Part shown: piece after piece, positions 54,138 through 64,000 of the stretch
Layout: every line of letters starts with the position of its first letter
How positions within the stretch are numbered: the stretch's first letter is position 1
The notes under the pieces: generated by a model
The model's database searches: none
Told to the model about the DNA's origin: nothing
What the model saw: the letters and a program-made list of their open reading frames with translations, nothing else
Made by a program: the position numbers and the translations under genes
Origin: Pontederia crassipes
Taxonomy: Eukaryota > Streptophyta > Magnoliopsida > Commelinales > Pontederiaceae
Direction: 5' to 3'
DNA: 64,000 nucleotides
Assembly (NCBI GenBank): GCA_030549335.1
Contig: CM060193.1
Span: 47,105,391 to 47,169,390, forward strand

Positions 54138-55440
54138 TGAATATATAAACTTTTTTACCCTTTTAATTTTCGAAATCGTGTTGTTTTAACTTACATCTAA
54201 CAGAGATTATATTATATAAGTTGTGCATATTTTCTTTTCGAAACTAGCAAAAAATAAAATAATTTTTTTCAGAATTTAGACGAGATGGGAAGTGACTAAA
54301 TAGATATTAAAGTGATGAAAGAAGAAAGTTATTTTATAGTTTTAACAAAAAATCACATAATTGATGATTGATTGTTTTTTCGTTTAATTTTAATTTATAA
54401 TGATTAGCTTAGTGATATGAAAATTATTTTCTTAAAAACCGGATGTCGATAATTTTCAGTAAGAAATCATTTTTGCTTACTTATAATTATCAAGAATGGT
54501 TACTGAGAAAAAAATTGATAGTTGATTAATTGTTATTTTCATTTATTTTTACTCCAAGAAAAAAATACTCTTTAAACAGTTTTGCCCCCAACAGGCCAAC
54601 AGGTTATTGATTGCTATTTTTTAAAAATTTAAAATTCATAATGATTGCTGTTACTGATATGAAAATTATTTTTAAAAAAAAACAGAAATGGATAATTTAC
54701 ACTAAGAAATCAATTGTACTTACTCATACTTATCACTAATTTAATGATTAGCATCTTGAAAATTTCACTAAATAATAAAAATGTATTATATGATGTTCTT
54801 TTTCCTTTTGAGTTACTTTTATTGTATCCACCATATTATGAATTAGTAGCCCTAATAAACTAAAAGAAAAACATTTCCTTTAGCCCAGAGGGGGCCATTA
54901 TTACATCCATTAAATTTTTTATTAACTACTTTTCACTAGTATTTAAGAAAAAAAACTAAAGGTATATTTGAGAAGAAAATCTAGATAAGTAGACAAAAAA
55001 TACATAGTTTAATTTTACTATTTATGTTATTCAAATACATAAATGTAATTATATAAATTAAAATTTCAAAGTAATAAAAAGAGATTAATAAATATGTAAA
55101 TAATCTCTACATCTTAGTGTGAATCACTTATTCTATCATCCGATTAATTTAATGATTACAGCTTATCGCACGACTTTGATAATTGCAAAGTATTATCTAA
55201 CACTAAATAAGTTATAATAATTGAATTAGTTACATATATATATTGAAATGATGACATTTATTATGATCAAGTTTAATATATAATTAATTAAAAAATTTAA
55301 AATATAGTTACTTTATTAAACTTTTTTATATTTTTTAAATAAAACATTTATATTCGGTGAACGTTGTTCCACATATACATTTTTTATATAAAAATGAATT
55401 TTAAGGTTAAATATGGAACTAACTCAATTTAGGAGGAGGT
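53537..55440. other. Intergenic region upstream of FPA
   Basis: AT-rich sequence. It includes a fragment at about 53815-53960 related to 22370-22450 (LTR debris sharing a CGATCATTGATCGCGTC-like block), a (TAA)n microsatellite at about 54092-54137, and partly repeated lines near 54360-54500 and 54640-54740 (ATGAAAATTATTTT and AAGAAATCA blocks). No gene was seen. Confidence 0.6.
54092..54137. repeat. (TAA)n microsatellite
   Basis: About 15 perfect AAT/TAA units. Confidence 0.93.
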
Positions 55441-55470
55441 GGTGGTTTTCTTTTTCTTTTAAGTGTACAA

Positions 55471-55586
55471 TGGGCCGTGAACGCTTTACCCATCCCTTTT
55501 TATATAAAAGCAAAAGCAAAAGAGATCCTTCCCTTTCTCGATATAAGCGAGGCGGCAAAGGCTCCTCCTCATCGTTCTAGGGTTTT
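55471..55586 (+). promoter_or_regulatory. FPA core promoter: TGGGCC box, TATA-like box, telo-box
   Basis: TGGGCC (55471-55476) is a site II type element, TATATAAAAG (55501-55510) a TATA box, and CTAGGGTTTT (55577-55586) contains a telo-box (AAACCCTA in reverse) placed where the transcript's 5' end should be. Site II plus telo-box pairs are typical of broadly expressed plant genes. The first ATG downstream of the TATA box is the predicted start at 55706, and I see no upstream ATG in between. Confidence 0.6.
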
Positions 55587-55705
55587 CTAATCTCTCTCGT
55601 CATCCTCTTCCCCCTTCGCGTTCGTCCTTCAATCGTGTTTCCGGCGCTAAATCTCGCCCATTCCTCGCCGGGGAATTCCCTACGGTTTGCCTGCATCCGT
55701 TTGCG

Positions 55706-58700
55706 ATGCCGCTGGGCAAGCCCTCCGGTGGATCGGCGGAGCCGCCGCGCCGTCTGCCGCTGTCCAAGGAGACGGAGGATGATGAGACCCGCTCGAGCAC
55801 CCTCTGGGTCGGTAACCTCTCGTCAGAAACCTCCGATTCCGATCTGATGGCCGTCTTCGGCAAACATGGCGCGTTGGACTGCACGATGATGCGCGGCTCG
55901 AGGAGTTACGCGTTCATGTATTTCCGCGGCGTCGACGAGGCCAAGGCTGCCAAGGAAGCTCTCCAGGGCGCTGCGATCCGTGGTTACGCCGTTAGGATTG
56001 AGTTTGCTCGACCGGTTTGTTTCTTTCTTCCATGTAGTCCGATTTCAATGCTAGATAAATCGCTCGATGCATCTTTTTATGCATCGATGACTTGCTTATT
56101 GCAAATTTCTTTTACTGGGTGTGAAATTTTGGGTTGCTTCCTTGTTTACGTCAATATCTATCTTATTTTCACGCGTCTTCTTTTGATGATTGAGGCCATT
56201 GGAAATACTGGGACATTTACGAATCTAGCTTACAGGAAAGTGCTCATGCTTTCTGTTTAGCATGGAAGATGATTTCAACGCTAAGCATTAGTTTGTAACT
56301 CAAATTTACAAATGTCAAAGGCTATTCTCTAGGGTGCGTTTCCTAGCATATTGCGCTTATGCTCGATCGTGGACCGTTCATATCTTACACCTCAATCTTA
56401 TAGCTCTTGAACAATTTATTCTGGTTTTATAAGTTCAGATTTGTTGAGTTGATTGTATCTAAACATACATATTAGATTCTTGCCTAAATAGCATTCTAAA
56501 GTTTTTTAGACTTGTTTAAGGATTAACTAACTACTGAACGTTAGTAATGAGCCAAAGAGTCATACTCCAGTAACCGTTAATTTTCCAAGGGAGTAACGTT
56601 AATAGTGGCTCCTGAATTTTATTTTGATATATAACCTAATGATTATAATTTTTTGTGTCTAGTGTTTCAAAATAAAAATCTAACATTTTCTCATGCTCCA
56701 TATGTGTTTTAGATTATTGACGTTCTCAATAAACAATTAACATAGTGGTTTTATAAGTTTTTTTATAGGAAATTTGCCACAAAAGAATTGCAAGTCTACT
56801 ATCAATTGAACATCAAACAGATGCAATAGTTTGTTATGTGAACGGCAAGTGGTTAAAAAGAAACACGCTGATCGAATTCTGACAAATTGAAGTGTGGTTA
56901 ATATCTTTACCAATATATTAATGTTGGAAATTCATCCCAGCGGGATGTCTTTTTCTGTATCTCCAAAGGTGCTTGCATAAAAAGAATGATTGCGTAGTAA
57001 ACTTTTTTTTATCTGCTGAGTTGTAGTCTGTGGTATCAAGTAGGGTTTCAGTATCTTGCCAATTTAATACCTCTTTTTGAAGTGCAAAATGATACATAAC
57101 ATGGTCTACTCGGCAATATGTATTAGATTATTGCAAAATGTTTCAATGCAAGCACAAAATGTAGGTGAAACAAAAGTTACAGAATTACTCTCTATTCAAC
57201 AAGCATTTGTGTGTACTATATGCTTCGAATGTTACTTCCTCTGCACGATCATGTTGTTGTGTTGTGCCCAAACGGCTTCAAAGGCTATCTATAACTCGAC
57301 AAATATCTACACGACATCTGGCTCATTAAGTAGTCTAGACTCTAGACCACCAGCTTTGTTGTCGAAAGGGTGAAACACATATCATTTGATTTTCTTCTGG
57401 TATTTTGTTGTATCGAAAGTGACCTGAGAAGCCAGCCGCACCCCTGATAGATTTGTAAGTATCCTAAAATGACTGAGAAATTCGGACTCAATATGGTAAT
57501 GTTAGAGAAGACATAAAAAACAATTGTATAGTATTTGGAAGTTAGAACGCAAATAACAATGAACAATTAAATTAACAATATTTACATGTTGAAAGTTCAA
57601 ATATTCACAAATTGTAAAAAAAGTTAGTATTCCTTTTAACTTTAAAATACCACACAACAATATTTGCTTTAAAAAAAATTGAAAATAACTATTAGAATGA
57701 TATAAGTATCATGGATATTTTTTCTACAAAAATGTTCGCATGTGTGTTGTGTCAGATTTGGACCATTTGGATTATAAGCCCTAACGGGGACACAATTGCG
57801 TCTAAACATTCAGTCAGAATAAATTCATACTAGAGAGAGTGGATTTCTTGTATCAATGCATTGCACTTGACGTATAATGGTGGATTGTAAATGAATGTAT
57901 ATATCTTTTCCTTTTATGTAAGAAAGGATGACTACCCATTGTTCGTGTCAAAACCTCAAAATTGAAATTTAAAGATGTGTGTGGAAGTCAAATACAAAAC
58001 AAAATCAAGAGCAAGACATAGGTTTGAAAATCCACAGACAACAGTTGTCCAACCCCCCATATATAGAGCAAAAATATGTGTACGGGCACTGTTATCAATT
58101 CCTTTAGCTCTGGTGGGTCTCATGCCCGGCAAATGCAGGTGTATGCCTCAAGGCAGTGTTATTCCATACTTTCTGTATTCTTACGATCCATTTGGTTCCA
58201 ATGGAATGGTTTAGTTAGAGGGGACCAAGTATATGCTGAGAACATAGTCGCCTTAGCAGAAAGATCGGTGGGGGAGTGTATGAGGTGCTAATCCTGTAAC
58301 TTGAATTGTTGTAGCATGTAACGTTCCATCAGTTTAGTAAAATAGATGGTTACTAGTCAGAAAAAAACCTCTCTCCCCAAATATGGCGTGCTTATGCTGC
58401 AGCCAGATTTTATAGTTGCTGCCAAGGCCCTCGGCATTGCCAGCCTCTACTCCTGATTGTCAAAGACTCCAAATGAGCTCGAAAAGGCATCCATTGATGA
58501 AATGGTCAGTCCTTGTTTGAGTGTGCTGGGGACAACTATTTGCTTTCCTACTGCTATTCAAGATAGTAGCATGAAATTTAATGATTGCAAGGAAATCCGC
58601 TGACAGTTGTCAATTTGAGAAACCACAATGCTGATGTATTGTTCGATGTTGATTCATGCTATGCTAGACCCTGGAGTTATGAGGATAGGCATCGAACCAA

Positions 58701-61700
58701 TGGCATCACTGTTCCCCCCTACCCACCCACCCGCACACAGAAATGATGTTCCACATGTGATATGCTTTAGTTGGTTTGATGTATAACCCTCATTTGCAAT
58801 GGTCTTTAGCGTCGCAATTCTTCTTTGTGTGATGAAATAAAACCCTGTAAGGAATTTTTTAAATGAATTCTCAGGTAATCAGGTGGAATTCCTATGATAA
58901 ATTATCTTTGTGTTCCGATTTAACATGTAATAGTTTTTGGAAGTCAAACATAAAGTTTAACAAAGGATTTTTAACATGGGATGTGAAGTCTCTTGTATTT
59001 TTTGAGGTAACTCAATGGCATTTGACAAATATTTGTTAGATAGCTTTTTATTACCTATTATATGTAGTAAGCATCTAGGTTTATTACCTATTATCTGTAG
59101 TAAGCATCTAGGCTTTCAACATTTAAGTAGTGTGACTCAACTGTCCATTAAAGTTCTTTGTTTCTGATAGTTTTACATGGTACCTCTAAAAAAGAGGTTG
59201 TACATGGTATTGGTGGTACCTCTCAAAAAAACGGTACATTGGAGAAATTTTTAAATGAATTCTCAGGTGGAATGCCTGTGATAAATTATCTGTTATGTTC
59301 CCATGTAACATGTAATAGTTTTTGGAAGTCAAACATAAAGCTTGTCAAGGGATTTTTTAACGTTTTAAAGAAAACAGGGATTTTTTACCTTAAAAACCCA
59401 GGGATTTTTAACATGGGATGTGAAGCCTCTCGTATTTTTTTAAGTAACACAATGGCTCAATGCCATTGAACATATATTTGTTTGACAGTTTTTTATTACT
59501 TCTTATCTCAGGTAACCATCTAGGCTTTCACCATTTAAGTAGTATGACTCAACTCTCCATTAAAGTTTTTGTTTCTAATAGTTGTACATGGTACCCCTAA
59601 AAAAAGTTGTACATGGTAGTGATGGAACCTAAGATCAACAGACATCCAAATCCCAACCATACATGATAGGACACAAATTATCAATTATTTCTGTATGTCT
59701 TATTAGAAGCAAGCCAACGAAATGGTAATTAATGTCCTCCAGTGTCCTAAAAAGTTTCTTGGTTGTTAAGACTTGCATACATGATGTCATCTCCATCACT
59801 TCTCAAAAAATGTCATCACCATCACATTTCATATTTCCATCTCTTTGGAATTATGTTTAGGACGGAGTAAGCTTGAATAAGAGTCATCAACATGGGGACC
59901 TCAAACTTGATATTTGTCATGAAGCAAATAAATTTGGAGCTCATATTAAGAAGTTGAAATCTGTCAAAAAAATATTAACTCTTGGCATGGGGACCTTTCC
60001 TATATTCAGTTCATCGGACCTAATGTTTACTTTCTGGAAATTCAATGATAAATTTATTGTGTCGCCCTCCAAAAAAATGTTTATGGTGTTGCATATTGTG
60101 ATCACTAATTCACAACTGCTATCATTGACAAAATTTGCACTAGCTCCATTGCTTTTTCTTGACAAAAGGGAAAAAGGATTATACAAGCTCTGGCTTTTGA
60201 ATTGTGACTTGTGATGTGGATCCTAATTTAACTTTTTTATGCTAGAAAATAACTAATGTTGACTGACTAGGAACCTTTTTTGTATGACTTAAATACACTT
60301 CCGAGGCTCCATGTATGAAATATCTTAAGAGTGATTTGGTTACTATAATGCATTGATCAAGCACTTCAAAACTCAATGTACAAATAAGTATATAGTTACT
60401 TGCAAAAGGATCATATACTAATAAGTATGGTGGTTGTCAATCTCCTGCACTATTGAGGGGTTTACTGCAGACAAAATAAAGCTATGAATAAGATGTGAAT
60501 AAAAGATTCTTTTGCTAGTTATTCTTGTATCTGTTCATCTTGTGCTTAAAATCTGAAGAGGTCAGACTGCAAAAGTTATGTGAAAAGATGTACAATTTAA
60601 GATGCCTTTACTGCAGATATGTGTTGTCACCTCTGCTGTACGGCATTTTTTGTTTTTTTGTCCTTAGTTTCAGCTGCTTTTATTTCTCTTAATTATAATC
60701 TTGTAATCGTTCTCTATATTAATGAATCCTCGACGACTACCATCTAGCTGGTCATCATTTCTTGTTTAAAAAAAAAGATGCCTTCCATTTTACTATCATC
60801 CATTCACACATCAATTTGCTTTTATCTTATACTCCATTTTACTATCATCCATTCACACATCAATTTGCTTTTATCTTATACGAGATTGGCCTAACTAATG
60901 GTGAGGATTGGGGTTCGTGTATAACTTAATGGTGCATTTTCTTTTCTGGCAACTATACTACTACTATGTATCCAATATGATGAGAAAAAACAACAACAAC
61001 AACAACAAAGCCTTATCCCACCTAGTGGGGTCGGCTACATGGATCATACGACGCCATTCGTTGATCTATGTTCATGAGATTCGACAGGGTTTTACGCTGG
61101 CTGTCGGGGCCTAACACAACCCTCCTCCTTTATCCGGGCTTGGGACCGGCTATAAAACATAGGCGGAGTTGATGAGAAAAAACCAAAAAGAAAATTACAA
61201 TATTTCTGGCCACTATATTACTACAATGTATCAAAACCTTACCGGGAAAAAAATCAAAAGGAAAAAAAAATGATTGTGGTGCAAGTTGTACTGGTGTTAC
61301 TTTTGGTTGTGCAAAAGGATTCAGACGTCTGCTTTATGAATTTAGGGTTCTGTCCATATCTTTTTTATTTGTTACTTTTTGAATGCTTTCCCTTGTGATA
61401 TAAATTTGCCTTCTGATTGATTTATTACTCTGGGATTGGATGTTAGAGATTGTTGTAGGATTTTCATTGGAAAAAAAATATTTTATTGCAGGCAAAAGCA
61501 GCCAAGCAAATATGGATCGGTGGTTTCAATTCATCGATATCAAAGGAGCAACTCAGAGAGGAGTTTTCAAAGTATGGGAAATTTGAAGACTACAAATTCT
61601 TTAGGGACAGAAACTCCGCAATAATTGAATACTACAAGTTGGAAGATGCTATTTCTGCTCACAAAAATATGAATGGAAAACATTTAGCTGGTGAACAACT

Positions 61701-64000
61701 GCGTATAGATTTTGTGCGTTTCCAGCCTCCTAGAAGGGTATGTCTCGAGAACCAGTACCAATATTCCCTCTGTTCCTCAGTCCCTTTTTTACTTTAGTTT
61801 GTCTTAATTATTTAATATATTTACATGTATCTGCATATTCATCTATTAATCAAATGGTTCTATAAAAAAATAATAAAATGCTTCTGTTTGTTGATTGTGA
61901 GTACAGGATTGGCCTGATCGCATTGACTTAAGGACTGGACAGGTTATGAATCGGACTATCGGTTTATTTCCACCTGACACCATGAGAAGTTTTCATGATC
62001 AAACATATCTTGCTTCTAAGAGGATTATGGTAAATTGATCCCAATTTCTGCTCCTGAATACTTTGATATATTATTTTTTTACCTTGCTCTAGACCCTTTA
62101 AAAAAATTGCTTTAGAATGTTATATATTGACATGTTTTCTATTTGTACATTATCTCAGCCACCTGGAGGAAGAAGTGATTCCCAACCAAGCAATGTTTTA
62201 TGGATAGGATATCCACCTTCTGTTCAGATTGATGAGCAGATGCTGCATAATGCTATGATTTTGTTTGGTGAAATTGAGAGGATCAAGTGCTTCCCCTCAA
62301 GACACCATGCATTCGTGGAGTTCAGGAGTTTTGATGAAGCTAGGCGTGCCAAGGAGGGACTGCAAGGTCGTCTTTTCAACGATCCTAGAATCCAGATACT
62401 GTTTTCTGGCAGTGAAGCAACTAGTAAGGATAATCCATCACTACTTCCAGCACTGACAGAACTTAGACCTGGGCTATTTGTCAATGACGGATCATTTGGA
62501 GGGTTGGAGTTACTTGCTCATGGTCGTGCTGTGGCTCCAAACGCGTTTCCTAGTTCCTTGCATCCCACTGGAATAGCTGGAAAGAATGTTTCAACAAGAC
62601 CATTTGGAACGCAAAGTTATGACCCTTATCATGCTGGTCCAGAACTCCATGATGTTGATGGTGCTCCACATAATTTTCCTGATTCTGATACTGGCAAATC
62701 TGCAACTACAAGTTGGAGAAATCGTTCTCCTTCTGCACCTGGTATTCTTCCTTCACCAGGCATGCGTCCACATGTCCGACCTTTTCCAGATGGACGTGAT
62801 GGGTTTGACACGAGAGAACCAAAGAGAACTAGAATTGATGGTTCTTCTGGTGACGATGGGTTTTATCCCACAAGGAGGTTGGATGGTACTGGGAATCTTG
62901 TTTCAGGATTCTCTCAACCAGCTAATAGAACTCGCTTCAGTCCTATGGTTCATGAACGTTCTCCAGATATTGACTACTGTTGGCGTGGCGTTATAGCTAA
63001 AGGTGGTTCACAGGTTTGCCATGCCCGATGTATCCCTATCGGAAAGGGCATTGAATGTCCTCTGTAAGTACATGTTCTTGTTTGTTACATTTGGAAATTT
63101 GTTGCACAAGATGATGATCACTCTTATTTCCATTTTGCAGACCAGATATTGTTAATTGCTCAGCCAGGACGGGCTTGGATATGCTGACAAAGCACTATGC
63201 TGAGGCTGTGGGATTTGACATTGCCTTCTTTTTACCAGACAGTGAAGAGGACTTTGCATCTTATACAGAATTTCTCAGATATCTGGGGTCAAAAGATCGA
63301 GCTGGTGTTGCTAAACTTGATGACAAGACTACACTGTTTTTGGTACCTCCATCGGATTTTCTTTCCAAGGTCTTAAAGTTTAATGGTCCTGAACGCCTTT
63401 ACGGTGTTGTTTTGAAGCTTCCTCAACAAGCAGTAACTGCAGTACCCCAACGACCTCAATCTTCACTTCCTCATGGGCTATCACAGTACATTGATCAGCA
63501 AGATCCATCTAATTTACAGAAAGGCTACACTTATGCTCCTCAGAATGATGAACAGGCTATGAAGATAGGTTACAATCAACCTCTTGATGAGGAAGTCATT
63601 CATCCCTCCATCACAGGAAAATCCCTAATTGGACATGCTGAGATGCAACATGCAGCACAGTCATCTTCCAGGGATCAGGCCAGCAATCCTATGGCTATCC
63701 CAAAAACTGAGGCTTCTTTGCCTCCTGAGCTTTTAGCCACTTTAGCTTCTCTCATACCTAAAAATTCTCAGTCCTTGACTGTTCAAATGCCATCCACCTC
63801 TATTTCTGGGTCGTCAGTCTCTGCTTCCATGCTAAATGATTTATCAATGGTGTACCCCAAGGTGCAAGAACATCAAACTTCACATTCTGCCTCCATGGAG
63901 TTACCTACTTATCTTCCACATCATTTAGGCCAACAATTCAGTACCCAGGCACCACCCGCTCAATTTCCAACATATAGTAATGGTCCCGTTGTGACAGATC
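55706..64000 (+). CDS. FPA: FPA, spen-family RNA-binding protein (flowering-time control), 3' end outside window
   Basis: FPA is a nuclear protein that promotes cleavage and polyadenylation at proximal sites and promotes flowering through the autonomous pathway. Exons: 55706-56014, 61492-61737, 61907-62029, 62159-63063 and 63141 onward past 64000. All have GT-AG junctions with consistent phases. The visible protein is about 814 residues (Arabidopsis FPA is about 900). RRM1 spans about 32-103 (RNP2 LWVGNL, RNP1 RSYAFMYF). RRM2 spans about 109-183 (IWIGGF, RNSAIIEY). RRM3 spans about 239-310 (LWIGYP, RHHAFVEF). A Pro/Ser/Gly-rich linker follows, then the SPOC domain at about 497-635 (from DYCWRGVIAKGG to LYGVVLKLP), then a Gln/Ser/Pro-rich tail. 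The frame is intact. Start chosen as the first ATG after the promoter, just before RRM1. Intron 1 is unusually long (5.5 kb). Confidence 0.95.
56671..56733 (+). promoter_or_regulatory. Candidate proximal poly(A) signals in FPA intron 1
   Basis: Two AATAAA hexamers lie about 660 and 715 bases into the intron, in T-rich surroundings. Use of an intron-1 site is established for Arabidopsis FPA autoregulation; that these hexamers are the equivalent here is inference. Confidence 0.3.
58855..59620. repeat. Duplicated block of about 370 bp in FPA intron 1
   Basis: 58862-59210 and 59248-59620 share long stretches: GAATTCTCAGGT, ACATGTAATAGTTTTTGGAA, TTTAACATGGGATGTGAAG, ATCTAGGCTTTCA, ATTTAAGTAGT and TGTACATGGTA. 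The copies differ by small indels. The first copy also contains a short internal duplication (TTATTACCTATTAT and AGTAAGCATCTAGG occur twice near 59050-59115). Confidence 0.88.
60785..60882. repeat. Two perfect tandem copies of a 49-bp unit
   Basis: CCATTTTACTATCATCC, then ATTCACACATCAATTTGC and TTTTATCTTATAC, occurs at 60785 and again at 60834 with no visible change, so it is a recent duplication within FPA intron 1. Confidence 0.92.
60979..61183 (-). mobile_element. SINE-like short retroposon with 13-bp TSD
   Basis: GATGAGAAAAAAC flanks both ends (60979-60991 and 61171-61183), leaving an insert of about 180 bp. On the minus strand it ends in a (GTT)n tail (plus strand (CAA)n at about 60990-61008). 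Its body has CCTTATCCCACCTAGTGGGG, GGTCGGCTACATGGATC and GGGCTTGGGACCGGC (plus strand), wording I recognise from widespread plant short retroposons of the Au-SINE/RTE-tail kind. It has no coding capacity. The near-identical target duplications suggest a fairly young insertion in the FPA intron. Confidence 0.75.

Larger units (their letters stand above)
56015..61491 (+). other. FPA intron 1 (5.5 kb) with repeats and possible proximal poly(A) region
   Basis: The intron starts GTTTGTTTC and ends TTTTATTGCAG. The exon-1 frame continues past the donor for 81 codons to a stop at 56258-56260, so a transcript ending in this intron would encode a 184-residue protein with RRM1 only. AATAAA hexamers at 56671-56676 and 56728-56733 follow that stop. 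The intron also holds a roughly 370-bp duplicated block, a 49-bp tandem duplication and a SINE-like insertion. Open frames inside (for example near 57077-57373, 57975-58291 and 59873-60214) show no family motif and I do not treat them as genes. Confidence 0.85.

Noticed and set aside
57077-58291. Open frames of 71-98 residues in FPA intron 1 as nested genes
   Set aside because: No domain, no splice support and ordinary intron composition.
59873-60214. 113-residue frame in FPA intron 1
   Set aside because: AT-rich composition and no family motif; it overlaps an 81-residue frame on the other strand. A chance frame is more likely.

Overview
The window is nuclear DNA of a flowering plant: two spliced plant genes, GT-AG introns, very AT-rich intergenic sequence, and dense plant transposons (Ty3/gypsy, Ty1/copia, Mutator-like, hAT, CACTA, Helitron, a short retroposon). 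I cannot name the species. No bacterial-type operon, CRISPR array, rRNA or tRNA gene was seen.

Layout. 1-145 may be the 3' end of a + strand coding sequence. 351-6789 is a Mutator-like foldback element (9-bp target duplication) carrying a fossil gypsy chromovirus at 746-6457. About 6800-13315 is an old copia fossil with an hAT-type element inside it (9192-10198, 8-bp duplication). A GC-rich inverted-repeat element (13655-14162) lies just upstream of a cellulose synthase-like A (CSLA, mannan synthase) gene, 14228-17208. Seven exons of that gene join in one open frame, but the N-terminal exons are missing. About 17350-31560 is retroelement debris: a copia-type solo LTR candidate, a small gypsy-like element with inverted LTR copies, a foldback MITE, and a second copia fossil holding a long-LTR gypsy-type fossil (26781-31451, 5-bp duplication) whose LTR contains a 36-bp minisatellite.

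About 32158-53536 is mainly non-autonomous Helitrons in both orientations. They are recognised by GC-stem hairpins just before CTAG or CTAA ends, and they contain many internal repeats. Between the first and second of these lies a Mutator-like element carrying a broken piece of a GRAS (scarecrow-like 8 type) gene, followed by a CACTA end.

From about 55440 to the window end lies the FPA flowering-time gene (+ strand): three RRM domains and a SPOC domain, with a compact promoter and a 5.5-kb first intron. That intron holds a duplicated block, a SINE-like insertion with target duplication, and candidate proximal poly(A) signals. Arabidopsis FPA autoregulates through poly(A) site choice in intron 1, so this intron is the most functionally interesting non-coding stretch. 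The two host genes (mannan synthesis and RNA 3'-end/flowering control) have no evident functional link. I found no clearly new biological system. The strongest unusual signals are the Helitron terminus pattern, the captured GRAS fragment, the truncated but open CSLA gene with GC donors, and the FPA intron.
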